The translations under genes were made by a program, and so were the position numbers. The notes beneath the pieces are model-generated. The model was given only the letters and a program-made list of their open reading frames with translations. It was not told the DNA's origin and made no database searches. From contig NC_057384.1 of the NCBI RefSeq assembly GCF_016906535.1, forward strand, positions 682,001-746,000: a stretch of DNA of 64,000 nt, given 5' to 3'. This stretch comes from Rhizoctonia solani (lineage: Eukaryota > Basidiomycota > Agaricomycetes > Cantharellales > Ceratobasidiaceae). Below, in pieces: positions 47,495-60,192 of the stretch; position 1 is the stretch's first letter, and every line of letters starts with the position of its first letter.

Positions 47495-49660
47495 CACAAG
47501 ACCACAAGAACCTTCCTACCTCTAGATCATTTGCTGAGGGAGACCTAGAGTAGGAGTAAACCAAGACACTGTTCCATATAAGGTGGCTTGCTTTATTATC
47601 ACAAATACATCATATTACATGCGTGCCACTGCCGCAGCCACAATGAAGGGACTGTGGCATGAGTTATGTCAGAGAGGTATACTGGCTCAATTAGACAGCG
47701 CAAAAGGACTCTAATCTCCACCTTGTTACTCAGTAAGCTTCATAAGAACAGAGAATCCTGAATTTGGGGTTCCACCGCGTTAGAACTAAGCATTCTTGGA
47801 GGACAATAATATATAATGCAGAAAGAGTATGATCTGGCATTCGAATACCTCTTATGCTATACTAAGAGATGTGACCGTCAAAAGTGACAGCAGGCATCGG
47901 AAAATAGGCGACAGCCCACCAAGCGTATGCCAGGCACAGTAAAGCGAGTATGGTAAGTGTTGCGCTTGATGGGTATGCAATGCCTTTCCTCTGGTCCTGA
48001 CAACGATATCAATTCAAGGAGTACAAAAAAGCTGCGGAATGATCCTGGCATAAACAGCATCCTTACAAAATATACTAGAGTTTTAGCTTTGAGAGCGAGT
48101 TTTGCACTGAAAGGCGATAGACCAGTAACATGATCTGATGCCCAGGAGCTGATCATAGCTAATGTCAATCGGGAGAGAAAAATAAGACAAAGATCAAAGG
48201 TCCACATACACGGTCCAAACTGCCATCCGTTGGAATTGGCTATGGTTGGTGCTAGCGAGCATTCGAGCTGAAACCATTGTCCACGGACAGATGCTATTAT
48301 TCACTTTTCTGAGCGCAAAGCTCAGCTAAAGTGTAAGTCTATGCACGCTGGGACACAGCGAAGAGCAAGAAACTCGTGCGATGGAGTCCTATTAGCTAGC
48401 AGCTTCATTCCCATCTTTATTCTCGTTGGCCGAACTGTTTTCAGGGATCAAGTAATTCCCTCTCTGGGTCAGTTGGCCTTGGATACTGAGTTGAGTTAAC
48501 ATGAGTTTAGAAAGATTAGTGAACAGACTTACAGTTTAGGGGTATCCAAAGCGAGACATGAATGGTACTGAATAATAGTTTTGGTATGTCCATTGACCCG
48601 GAAAGGAATCATTGCCTTGAGCTGAAGAGCTCTGGTGACCGGGTTCAAAATGAACAGATATATGGCGATCCTAACGCTAATTTTATATCTTATTACGAGG
48701 CGTTATTTTTTGAGCGACCTCACTGATTACCGGTATTGGGTGCAGTGTCTTCAAAAAAGAAAAGAAAATGTCAACACGAGACTGAAAGCAAGTGCAGGTG
48801 AATGTGAACCAACCATCTCGTTGTTATGGGTGTTGTGCTATAGAATGCATTTCCATGTTTACGGCATGATTGGGCGTCAACATGGCAGAGATGAGAATGG
48901 CCCACACCAATCGGTCCTAAGAGGTAGTATTTAGTATTGTATAATATTCAGCGATGGCTGTAAGTTTACGACTTGATAGCAGGGAGTAATATTGCGGCAC
49001 GGCTGATGGGTTTAAGTCAATTGAGTCGACAGGTTAAACATGGGTGATGAGGTTATCCCACATGTGATGTTCCTGGAGAGTTAAATGATTGAAATAAGTG
49101 GGCGTCCCGCTTTGAGTGACATGTCATGCATATAGAGTGGACTATAAGGTCCTTACTCGTGACAAATCTATGAAATGGAGCTCATATCAGATGGGAGATC
49201 GTGTGGGACATGAGTTGACTAAATTATTATGTAGCAGCACTGGCCCGTGACAAGCGTTGGGCTCGTTGGGTAGCGATTAGTGCTTTGGTGATTGCGTTTA
49301 AGAGTGACCAGCTCAGCTCAGATACTATATTTCTTTCGACAGAGTGTAGCACCCGCCTTGACTAAGCTACGATGAGTTTGAAGTGTAGCATATATACCAA
49401 GTATAGTTATCAAACCACGGCACAGCCCCCCACGAGCGCTTGAATCAGGCACAATAATTGATCGGCAGCAACCAACACGCCGAGAATGTCAAGAAGAGGC
49501 AGTGCAGCATTTCGGGCATGCTTTCAGGTGAGGAGGAATGAGAGAAAAAAAAATCCAAGAAACAAGTTGACCCAGTTTACATCGGTACACGATCACATGT
49601 AACAGAAGTTAAAGAAAAGAAGACGATTATAAGTACGGGAGGTGGAAGGAAATGAGAAGT

Positions 49661-50427
49661 TCAAAGGCTATCGCCAGAGCCTGGTGGGTTGGGTGTCTGG
49701 GAGCCGGGCGGACGGGGGGAAGTAGGCGAGGGACCCAGTGTACCTTCAGACCCATCGCCAGAGCCAGTGGGAGAGGTAGTTGCAGATCCAGTCTGTGAGG
49801 CTGAACCAGGGTTTGTACGAGTGCTTAGACCCACAGTGTCTACAGGCTGGCCAGAAACAAGGCTCGGATTCGGAGTAGGAGAAGGGTTAATCGTGGAGCC
49901 CGGTAAATCCGCGCTTAGTGTGGAGTTTTGGTTTTGTCCACCCGAGTCGTTGCCTTTTCCCCCGAGAGTGACTCCTACAGCTACGCCTGTCAATGTAAAA
50001 GTTAGGACTGGGAATCCGACCAAGATATAGCAACTCACCAACTACAACAGCGACGATGGCGATCGCAAGAACAGCAATAATAATTATGCCTTTAGGTGTT
50101 TTCCAGAATGGCTTCTTTGCCGGTTGGCTGGCCTGGTCGTACCCGCTGGCGGCTATGTGTTTATCGTGAGCCGAGCTGCCCGATTCAACATCGGGATGGT
50201 CACGATACGGCTGGCTGGGTACTGGGGTGCGAGACGGTGGCGGAGGACTGGAATTGAGGATATCTGCATCGTAGCCTTCCTATATGGGGTGTAGCGGTTA
50301 AGCGTGCGTGTTAAATTGGACAAGTAAAATGGTAATAAACCTGTCGTTGGCCTTGGGTAACTTCAGGCGCTTGGGCCAGTAGATTCTCATCGTATACAAG
50401 TGGTTGGTGGCCTGACTTGGGAGACAT
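49661..50427 (-). CDS. Single-pass membrane protein, Ser/Thr/Pro-rich ectodomain
   Basis: Two or three exons. The first starts MSPKSGHQPLVYDENLL at 50427. The second (50041-50280) contains a Pro/Ser/His-rich cytoplasmic part with PPPPSRTPVPSQPYRDHPDV, then a basic stop-transfer PAKKPFWKTPKG and one transmembrane helix IIIIAVLAIAIVAVVVG. After the next intron come VAVGVTLGGKGNDSGGQNQN and about 90 residues very rich in Ser, Thr, Pro and Gly, ending SGDSL at TGA 49661-49663. There is no signal peptide; the helix itself is the likely anchor. Composition suggests an O-glycosylated wall- or surface-facing tail. No known domain is seen. Basidiomycete genomes have many such proteins of unknown function. 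Confidence 0.65.
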
Positions 50428-50799
50428 TACATTAACTGGACAGTGGTGGTGGTCGGGTTAGGAACTCTAGCCATCATTGCCTCAATTGATGAAAGATGGG
50501 GCGTGGCTATGAATGAGCCCGACCACGTGACACGAGTTCAGTCCTCTTCGTTTGATCACTTTGTTTTCCGTCCTATAAGCATAATTACTCGTCAGTCTCT
50601 GCTTCGTGTTCGTGCTGGAGAGCGCGCCATCGCCTCATGATAGCGGAGCAAGTGACATAATCGACCGAGCTTGTTCTCAACGCGAAGAAAACAGCAGCTT
50701 TTTTGCGGGTTTGGGAGCTTAGGTTGAATATTTAAGTAAGTAGCCATGGATTGATTCAAGCTGTGATCAATCGCTGACTTGAGTGGTGGGCAACAGATA

Positions 50800-53700
50800 A
50801 TGCCTCGAGATAGAAAGAGGTCTATAACCCAGGAGGCTGCTAGGATCGTATTTCCTGTATCCATTAGCTCCTCTTTTTCGCTCCCTTCGCTGTCTCTTTC
50901 CCGCTCAAAGCCCACCCCGGTCCTCCCACCACTGGACACGACGAGAGCAAATGCTCACCCTCTAGACAATGGCGGTGCAACTTCTTCCTTCATCACTCCT
51001 ACTTCACATCCCAATGCTTTGGAACTATCAGCATCTCCTGCGCGTTCTGTATCACCTTCCAAGCCACCGGCATCTCCTGGCGCGTCTGTTCCGCTGCCGT
51101 CCATTCGTTCTCTTCGAAGTCGTTTCTCCTTTACTACCCAAGAACCACCCAACTTGTCAGCCATTCCATTGCAAACTCCTACACAAAAGCGAGCCCCTCC
51201 CCGCCGCTTTCTTCCCTTTGGCAACTCGGGCTCCACTCAATCCACAAATTCCACTCCTTCAATTCCTCGCAAGTCCTTGGGCGATGTATTCACTCTGGGA
51301 AGACCCAGTACCGGCTCTAGGCACGATTCAACTAGTTCCCGTTCGGTAACACCGAGCAGCAAGAGCTCACGTAGCGCAGCGAGCATGGGGACAATGCGCG
51401 GCCAATGGCTTCATGGCTCGGGCTATTCTATGTTGGCACCTCATCACCAGGCCGCCTCACCACGTCCGCTCTCCGAGGATTTTGCCCTCGACGCCGAGCT
51501 CGGCTACGTGTTGGCCATCGAATCTGGCGAAGACACCATACGCTGCCGTCCGGATTTACCCCCGGCTGAACCCCCACCTCGGCTCCGCGACTCGAACCAG
51601 ACAATTCTCGAGTCTTCACGTGAAAATCTTTCACAGATGACCTTGAGCCCCCCAGTCGAAATTCCTTCGCCAACACTTCCAACATTTGTGCCACCTTCAC
51701 AAGCTGCCACCGCCCAGTCTAGCGCCCTCAATACAAATGTGACTAATCAGCTTGGTATGTTGTCACTGTGATCTTCGACGTACATCTTACCGAACCAGCT
51801 TCCTGAATTTCAATTAGGCAACGTGTCCCGCCGCCGTCAATCACCGGTGCCGCCTATTTCCATTCCTCCTCCTAATGTGCCGGTTGAGTTCGAGGGTCTC
51901 AGTTCAGGAGTAAAAGGTATGTGGAGTGAGCAGTGCCATTCCAGTAGGCCATACATTGACTCCGTGTGCAGCGCCAGCCACAATACTTGATTCAGAGGGA
52001 GAGGATGATCATCTAGTACCTACAACTTTTCCTTTTACACCAGTTGACGATCGTTCGGACGTAACTTCCAGCACCAATAACACCCCTCACTCGGGAGATC
52101 GATCGCGCGTTCCTCCAAGTATTCCTCCCCCCTTGCCATCCCCATCTCCACGTCCGGAATCGTCCTCGAGGGGCGAGTTCCCTTCTCTGAAGACGCTTCC
52201 CCCGTTAATGAGCCATGTTCAGCGATCTTCCAGTAGTGAGGCAAACTGGAGCAGCCGGAAAGTGGAGCCATCCCAGATCTCTAATGCTGTTCCTGTTGAT
52301 ACACTCAATTATGTTCAAGCTGTGCCCGAATGTCCTACAGAAGGTGGGTGTCCCCATTAAAGCTACTCGCCCGTCCCGTGTAATTGATACACCGGAATCT
52401 AGGTCAGCCTCTTGAGTTGTCCCAAAGTAGCGTCTTGAATGCAAAAACAAGGGAAATGCCCAACCTTCTCGCAGCCGACCTGGGTTTTGGCAGCGGGCCT
52501 CTAAGGAACCCACCCCTTGGTCTAGCCGCAAAGCAATCTGATTCGGACCTTGAGACTAACATTCCCGACAACGAATTATTGCCTTTCAATTCCGATTCTC
52601 GAACGGCCCATATTGACAAACACGCCCACCTCCTGTCAACTTTGGGCACCCTGGATAATTCAAGTTGTTCCGCCACTCCTTCAGTCCGAGGTGCTGATCA
52701 ATTGGATGCAAATACGATAACAAGTAAGAACACGCTGTCTCAAAATTCGATTCTGGGGCAGAATCGACTAGGGGGCCTGGTTTTCCAATCCGTTCAACCC
52801 GCTACTCCGCCGGTCCAGGATCCGAATCAAGGCGGTCAGTATTTGGGCACAATCGAAGATGATCTTGCCAAGTTATTATCCCCACATCGATTTACTCCTC
52901 CTAAGGATAAGCTAAGCCACGAACAAGTTCAACTCCAGACCCCGGCATCGGCGCATGTACTACTGCCATCTACTTCTTCGACTCCACAGCCATCTCCGCT
53001 TCATAGAGCTGGGACTCGATTGCCGTTACCTGTGTCAACACCTTCGCCTTCGGTTCTTTCTACTCGCGTAAACGATCTGCTGTCAGCGAAATCACTCTTC
53101 AATGTCCAACGTCCAAGCCCTACCGAACGGAACGCCGTGTCTTTGAATGGGTCTCCCATGCTTTCGCCCAGCAAGCTTTCGAGTTCAGGGTCTTGGGGAG
53201 CGGACCAAACGAGCTATAGGGAAGCGGTGACCACACCTAATAATCCTGCTCGACTGCTTCCGCGGCGTTCCCCATCGGTCGGTGCGGCGATCACTCGTAA
53301 GCGAAGTGCGAGTTTCGATTCAAGCGGCTCTCCTAAGATAACCAAGGACACGAGCGACCCTTTTGCCTCCCATGTGATTGGGCCAAAAAGAACGGATTGG
53401 TTAGGACCTAGGACGGCCAAGGCTTTTGCCGCAGCCGGATTGATCGAGAAGGACAGGGACAGGACTGGCCTCAACACTGGTTCCCGCTCTGATACTCCTC
53501 ATCGTGGAGGGGCCCTCAACTCATGGCGGACATATGGGGAGCGGTATGGAGGGTTCGGCTCCAGTGCCGGTTCTGCACGTTCACATTCCCGTTTGGGATC
53601 CGAGATTATCTCTCCTTCACACCGAACTCGGTCTCTGGTCGGAGGGGATTCGAGCCCAAGCTATCGTCGTTCCAGTTTGGACCATACCGCTCCCCCTTCT

Positions 53701-54741
53701 CCCGTGTCTACCCATCGTACTCTGGTTTCCAGTGCAACATCTTCTTCCCAGTCCCAGTCGGCGTTGCAGACTATGCGCGAGCGGCATGAGCTGGAAACCG
53801 AAGCATTATTGCTGGCCTTGGCGGGGAGTAAACGGACCGAGAGAGATCTCCGAGCCGAGAACGATGAATTGATGGCGTACATTCTCCAACTCGAGCGACG
53901 AATTGCTGTCTTGGAGACAGAAAAGGAACAGGCCGAACGTTCTCAGAGTCGGGCACGGGATTACAGATGGAACACACCTCCTCCGTCTGACGTTGAAGCT
54001 CTGGATAGGCGAAGACAGGAAATTCTCGCCGGACGCGTATCCACAAGGGCCTGGAGCAGCTCCAACACCTCAACGATATCAGGCGGTCGTTCTCCGCTGT
54101 ACGGTCGACCCCCTCTATCCGCCGGTCTCCCGAGATCTGCATCTGCTGCCTCCGTACGGAAGAGTGCTGGGCCTGAACCCGACAGAATTTCTCCCTCTAA
54201 ACCATCTCAACCTTGGGATATGGCTGATTCACGGACATCACCTCGTAGCCAATCTACGCTTGCGAACGTATCTACTCCGACCAGGAACACCATCAACCAC
54301 TCGGCTGCGGACATTTCTGTCTCAGCGCGCAATGATTTTGACGATTGGAATGACTCCTCCTTCAGCCAGCCGCTTGAATCAAGCCCCAAAAGAGCGGCTC
54401 GTAGCCGGTTGTCGGGTGGTTCAGTGGTGTCACTGGTCCCTCAAGTACCTGGAAACATGAGCATGCTTGTGCACGAGCGACCAGGAGGCGAGTTTGGCGA
54501 TGATGAAGTTTCTTTCAGGAGCGCATCTCCCTTGTCAATTACTCTCATTCATCCTCGAAGCAACACCCCCAAGGCCACTCCCGCAAATATTAGTCCCATA
54601 ACTGCCGACTTTTCGTTCAACTCGATACCTGGCTCGCCTCGAAGTTTGCGCCTAGGCCCCGATGAGGAAATGCATTTGGCCGACTTGATTAGTCTTCAAG
54701 GCTTGGAAATTACAGATGCTATTACCAATCTTGATGGTTGA
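50800..54741 (+). CDS. Large disordered Ser/Pro-rich protein with a coiled coil
   Basis: Four exons joined by short introns near 51757-51818, 51916-51969 and 52344-52402, giving roughly 1,260 residues. The ATG at 50800 gives MPRDRKRSITQEAARIVFP. Nearly the whole protein is Ser/Pro/Thr-rich and basic (many SPSK and RSxSP-like sites, suited to CDK or MAPK phosphorylation). One helical segment at ~53765-53960 (LETEALLLALAGSKRTERD, then ENDELMAYILQLERRIAVLE) has heptad spacing and is probably a coiled coil. The C-terminus ends LQGLEITDAITNLDG. I do not recognise the family; a cytoskeletal or cell-cycle scaffold is possible but not shown. It is not a decayed gene: the 785-codon last exon is fully open. 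Confidence 0.72.
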
Positions 54742-55401
54742 GGGTAGTTTTTGTTTTACTCACCGATTCGTTCTACATTCGAGTTTTAAGTATGTTTCAC
54801 TTCGTACCTTATCTATGCCGTCATATCGATTTGATTGAGCTGTACATACAACTAGTGCATTCGTTTTACTATGGACTCCGGTTGTACTATGCATACGCAT
54901 CTGATTTGTCACATGTACCTTAGTTTAGTTGGGCAATATTATCTTACCATTGGGTTACTTTCATGTTTGCTTGGGATACCAGCGACTGTTGTAAACTTCG
55001 AGATCGTAGTGTATCGAACCGAAGCCGCAAGGGTGTGAGACAGATACAGCTCAAATCGAAATAAGTGAATATATTTGAATTCCTGGATGAATGACACAAA
55101 CTGGGAAGCACACACAATTCAAGATTAATGATACGATAGCATAAATCAAAATCGCCAAGTAGCATAAGCAATTAAACCACATTAGACTAGAACCGCATGT
55201 CAAGTGCACAAACGGCGCTCAGCGCGAAGAAAGCAAGTAAATGAAAGGAGCGTCCCATTTAGACATGTTAGTAATACTGTATGGAAAGGATAAACGTATG
55301 TTAAAGGCATTAGAAACCAGGATCCAGAAACCACTTCCGGCAATTGACCGTAGACAAAATACATAATTAAGGAGTCGATAAAATATTAATCCAGTCAAAT
55401 T
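54742..55401. other. Convergent intergenic region
   Basis: About 660 bp between the 3' ends of the disordered-protein gene (+) and STE12 (-). AT-rich UTR-like sequence; no gene is seen. Confidence 0.5.
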
Positions 55402-58400
55402 TTAGACCTGTGTCTGAGTCTATTTTCAATAAGAAAAAATGATCTTTCAAGTGCTTCAGAATTACTTACTGTGCTGTAGTGTGCCCCATCGTATATCTCA
55501 GGAACTTCATAGTTTCCTCCATAATCATCTTGATCCTCGGAATAATACGCGTTGTTAGGAACGGTGGCGTAGCCCTGGTTGTTCATTGCATAAGGAGCTT
55601 CGGCAGTGGGCCCATCGATCGCGTTATTGAGAACCCCGGTTACTCTTTGGTCAACGGGCGGAGGATACGGGGCTGGGCTTGATCCGGAACCATAATGATT
55701 GACGTTGGCTGCTACCGCATGTCCATAGGGGTGGTAACGCGAAGTAGCGCCAGAGAGATCGGCCTCATCAGGGCCCCCTGCGCTCGCCTTTCGAACAGCC
55801 ATAGACATGTGTCGATGCGACTGGAAAGGAGTCGCACTACGGTGCCTTCGCAAGGCCCCCGGGCCGGGATGGTTCGGAATATAAGCTGGTGCATCGAATG
55901 ATTGCTTGTGGGAGGGTGCGGATTGCATATAACCAAGAGGAGGTCGTAGCGAATCGGTCGTATTGGAACGGTGGTATGGTGTATGGGAAATCGGCGCACT
56001 AATTGCGCTGTAGGCGGGAGAGACACTTCGCTGGTCCCAGTATCCGAGCGCGCTCTGGCTGCGAGGTACTTCCCAAGGCTCGGCTTCGCTTGGCCACCTT
56101 GCGCTGGACACGCTCCGCGCGGACCCGATCCCATGATGACCCCGCCAGTGCGTGGCAGATCCGTTAGGGCTTTGTTTGACCATACCTGGGTATGGAAAAT
56201 TGGAGGGAGGTGGAGAAGGGGCCACTTCGGCATAGTCTTCGATGGGATTGGTAGCTACGCCTTGATCGGCAGCGTTGGATGGATAAATGCAAACCACGCC
56301 AATGCCCCTCAATTGACCTGGTTCATTGGCAACGTCCTCTACCTCACCCCTGACCTCCACTTCGCAAATTTTGTCTCCCATCAACATCGTCTCTTCTTCG
56401 TCGGCACGTTCCAAATCAACATGCGCCTGAGGGTCGCCTCCATCGGCACGAGCGTGTGTTTGATGATGCTGGGTGAGGAGGTCGGTCCGACTGAATTTCT
56501 TGAAGCACCGTTCACATTGATAGGGCTTGTCCGTGGTATGAGATCGAATGTGTTCCCGAAGGTATCCAGGTTCACGATATAACCGACCGCAGGAGTACAG
56601 TGGGCAGACATACGCTTTTGTACTAGTCACCAGTCCGCTTGACGTATCCTGAGGCTGTTGAGCAGTATAGATATCCGTCGCCGTCCCAATCACGTTCGAT
56701 GGATCATACGTCCCCAGGCTCGCGTTTTGTAAGGTTGAAGTGGAGGCTGGATATTGAAGCGGGACGTTAGGTGAGAGCTGCTGCGTAAGCTGCTGGGAGA
56801 TATCCGAACGAAGCGAACTGGATACATGAGGTGCTGATATAAGTCCATCAACGTTCCCGTTTAGTCCATTGGACACCTCGGGCTGATGTTGCCTTAGTGA
56901 GACAGAGGGGACAGCCACACCACTATGACTGGAAGAATCGTGGGCGTAGGGCGACTGCCTCGCTGCATGCTGAAGTGAGAGTGAATTGGCTCGTGACGGA
57001 ATACGATCATGGACTCCGAGGGAGCGATTAATTTGGTCGGGTACAGCATTTCCCATGCTTTGCGATATATCCAAGCCACCAATGGATCCGGGTACGGCAT
57101 CACGGTCAAGATATCTGAGTCCGACCCCCGCCTCTGATTCGCTTTCCGTGCCGGTGCCCCCGCTGGCAATTCGCCTGCGTGCTGGCTTGACGACCTTCTT
57201 GCGCCTTTGCTTGTATGATGGACTGCCTTCAAACAATGACAGCATACTAAAGAACTGTTTTCCGTGGCCGGATTGATTGTTGATGGCATTGGGCGGTTGC
57301 TGGGTGCCAGCGCGAGAGTGCGGCTCTGGTGTTGCTTCCACATCTGAGTTCAGCTCTGGATCGGCATCTAGTTTACGAGCAAGCGTCAGGGCAGCGGGTT
57401 TTGCCACTGAACCAGATACAGTTGCCTCGTGATCATTGGTGACCTAGAATGTATTGAAAACGACCGGCATGCATCGAAGGCAATGTCACATACCGGATAG
57501 GAGTGCTCTGGAGCACGCTCGGCAGCACGCATGGCGCGATCCAATTCGTCGCCGTCCCCACCCCTGGCGGTTACAAATTGTTCGTAGAGGGTCCGTTTGG
57601 GATCATAGGCGAAGGACCGAGCTGGTTCACCAACCACAACCGTGGTTGGTTCAAGACCCATCTTCTCTCGCTTCAAATCTCGCTCAAGAGCGTCTAAGAA
57701 CAAGCGGTCGTGAGGAACGGAGAACCTAAGTGCGGATTAACGGACACGTATGCTTGAGATAAATAACGACATACCAGTAGAATACTTTTTGTTTCTTTTG
57801 AGTACGAATACATTGGTATTTGAATAGTAGGTCGAGGAATGGTGACTATGTAGCGATGAGCATGAGAGATAGCGCCTAGCCAAACGCCATACCTTTGGTT
57901 CCTCTAGACAGGCATCGTTCCCGGGCTTGAGGTTGCGCAAGTCGGAAAACACGCCCTCCTCAAACTTTTTCATGTTGCGGACGGGTCGAGCGAATGCATC
58001 GAAACGAAACACCAGGGCTCGAACGATGTCCGTTCCAGTGATATGATATAACCCTCCCCAGAGTACACATGATACGAATTCACCTGAAGGAAGAAGGAAC
58101 CTGTTCATCGCAGGATGAGATGCGCTCTGAGGGTGCTGAACGAGAGCGTCCGATGTTGAAGAGTTGGGAGACGTCCACCGAGACGGTGCAGTGGCCAAGA
58201 AATACTTCAGCTTGTCCAACTGTGCGATCATCTCTTGCTCGTGCACGGTAAGGGGGCGTGGGACTGGCGGTGATACGGCTTGGTTGGAGGATTGGGCAAC
58301 GTCAGCATTAGGGTCGGACTGGTTGTTGGGAACCGTGTTGGGCTGAGTGGATGGAATCAGTGCTGCGGCGGGTCGCCCTGACGCCGCCGCGAGAAAATGG

Positions 58401-58549
58401 GGTGAGGTTCCAGGCCCTGTGATTCGCGCTGTGAGGCCCTCGTTGGCTGTAGCCGCCCGAGCAATGTTATTGTAAGGTGCGTGAGGTGTCTGTTGGCCGG
58501 AATGAATTGGCTGGGGAGGGTATCCTGAATGCAACATGATATTATTCAT
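55402..58549 (-). CDS. STE12: STE12 transcription factor (homeodomain-like plus two C2H2 fingers)
   Basis: Target of the pheromone/filamentation MAP kinase cascade; binds pheromone response elements. The N-terminal STE12 DNA-binding domain (57740-58250) reads LTVHEQEMIAQLDKLKYFLA, MNRFLLPSGEFVSCVLWGG, LYHITGTDIVRALVFRFDAF, and FEEGVFSDLRNLKPGNDACL; after an intron LLFKYQCIRTQKKQKVFYW follows, then FSVPHDRLFLDALERDLKRE. Two C2H2 fingers lie at ~56450-56620 (CPLYSCGRLYREPGYLREH and CERCFKKFSRTDLLTQHH), the layout of non-Saccharomycotina fungi. The linker has RRKKVVKPARRR, a likely nuclear signal. The ATG at 58549 (MNNIMLHSGYPPQP) is chosen; the frame upstream has only non-ATG starts. A final GTAAGT intron at ~55405-55465 leaves a one-codon last exon and stop at 55402; without splicing the stop is at 55395. 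Confidence 0.92.
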
Positions 58550-59048
58550 GGGCAACGACGAACACCAGGAGCGGCAAGAGAATGTGAAAGGTGCCCAGGT
58601 GAGGCCAGCGCCCTAATCTGAGATGTGCAAATGTCGTGGAAGTAGGAACAACAGACGGCCGTGGTGGTTGCGAGGCGAAAAGAGGGCCTGGATGTGGTGC
58701 TTGAGTATAAACGCCGAGGAGGGGCGACGGCGGCGTGCCCAACAGCCGATGAAGAAGGTCCCGGTGGGTAACACCCTTACCACGTAACGTTGTTACGCCA
58801 AAGCTCAGCCACCGGCACACCCAGTGGGGGTCGGCAACCCAATAGAAAAGTGTGTCCGGGTCACGTGACAGGATTAATGCAAATATCCCGAGTAGCGGTG
58901 TTGGCCACTGCGTGCAGCACGATACGCTACACCTGGGGGCGCAATAGAACTTCAGTATCAAAGATACATTGAATTATATTGTAGATAAAAGATTTCAAAC
59001 AATATAATATACCACTGTGTACCTAACAGCTACGGATGATCCAACCTT
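58550..59048. other. 5' flank of STE12
   Basis: About 500 bp with no gene call; likely promoter and 5' UTR of STE12. A minus-strand open frame continues through 58961 but has no motif. Confidence 0.45.
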
Positions 59049-59153
59049 GGGGGTTGGATGCCCGGGAATCCGTATCCTACCAGCGCTAGATATGCTCGTC
59101 TGGGGTTTGGATCCTTGTTGTTTTCTGGGGTTGGACTCTTGCCAGGGGTTGGA
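59049..59153. repeat. Four spaced GGGG(T)TTGGA words
   Basis: GGGGTTGGA-like words occur at 59049, 59102, 59127 and 59145 on the same strand, several preceded by TCTG or CCAG. They form a degenerate short repeat cluster with four G tracts. Confidence 0.6.
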
Positions 59154-59210
59154 TTTCTAATAAATTTCTTAATTACTTGCTATGCATTAGTTAGATGAAC
59201 AAGTCATGTG

Positions 59211-59661
59211 TATGTCCTTCGCGACTGCCATATACACACTGAGGCTCGAAACTTCCTCCAGAGGGTGTCCGGGCCGATGCTTGACTCTATTCTTTTCGGT
59301 ACTCAAGCTGGCCTTGAGGCACTTGCTCAATTCCTCGGCGCGTCAAACGCCTTCTCGCTCAACCCTTAGACCTATGCACTCTTTTCCGCTTTTCTTATTT
59401 ATGATTATTTATTCTACACCTATGCTCTCTGTCTCTGTCTCTTGCGTCCGCCTGTCTCTTGTCCTGTCTCTGCGCTTGACTGCTCGTTCTCTCGGACCTG
59501 TATGCACCCTACGTGCACAGGTTTTCTACTTACTCTCATCCGCCTTGTGTGTTCCTTTGTCTTTCCTGTCCTCTGTCTCGCCTGTCTCTCCTGGTTAGTT
59601 TTAGCCCTTGGTGTTCGACCGTGTGATCGTGTCCGAGTGATAAATTGCAGCCAAAAAAAAA
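59211..59661 (+). mobile_element. 5'-truncated non-LTR retrotransposon (LINE) 3' end
   Basis: A 451-bp insertion flanked by the 14-bp direct repeat GAACAAGTCATGTG (59197-59210 and 59662-59675) and ending in an A9 tract. At its 5' edge the frame from 59211 is open for 52 codons, starting YVLRDCHIHTEARNFL and ending ASNAFSLNP at TAG 59367-59369. The C-H-H-like start resembles the C-terminal zinc-binding motif of LINE ORF2. The remaining ~290 bp are a TCTC-rich 3' UTR. Variable-length target duplication, A tail and 5' truncation are the hallmarks of target-primed reverse transcription. Confidence 0.85.
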
Positions 59662-59675
59662 GAACAAGTCATGTG

Positions 59676-60192
59676 ACTGAGAATCAATTTTGTGTTAATC
59701 TCTATATAAGGAAGCATTAAGTCCAGATCTCTTGAATGTTCTATAATAGCCACCAACTTGGTTGTTCTGGTTGTGCTTTTTTGCATCCAATGCATTTTTG
59801 TGCAATCCATCTGCATATCTGCACAACCCCCTCTGTGCAACCATCCTTGCTCCCACTCTGCCAAGGTATATACACTTGTACCCAAAAAGATTGAGCCATG
59901 TGAACTCAAATCAATGACACTCACATGTCACCTGCACAATTGAGAATTTGTTTACAATGTAATAGTAGAGTATGTAGATACAGTAGTATAGAACATATAT
60001 ACAGAGTTTTAGATCAAAACTAAATCTCCTGGTGGAGATATGTGTGAGCAAAATTTTTGGGCTGGCTCATTCTTTTTGATCACTTTATATAAGCTACTTG
60101 GTCCTCCCTCCTCTATGGGGCCCCAAAAATCTGGGAGCACTCTGGGACTTGCTATTGTTGGCAAGCATTCCAGAGCATTTGGTATGATGCTT
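59676..60192. other. CpG-poor non-coding stretch
   Basis: AT-rich, with few CG dinucleotides, between the LINE fragment and the LTR stack. Probably old repeat DNA; no gene is seen. Confidence 0.4.

Larger units (their letters stand above)
43060..49660. other. 6.6-kb region without recognisable genes
   Basis: All open frames are short, lack motifs and show no consistent exon chain. One segment at 45803-45846 repeats 6375-6420. A 12-G run lies at 47483-47494. Together with the AT-rich character, this suggests decayed mobile or heterochromatic DNA. An isolated tRNA T-arm-like hairpin at 43717-43733 is not enough to call a tRNA. Confidence 0.5.

Noticed and set aside
58542..58961. 139-codon minus-strand frame upstream of STE12
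   Set aside because: No motif and no ATG-based start; treated as 5' flank.
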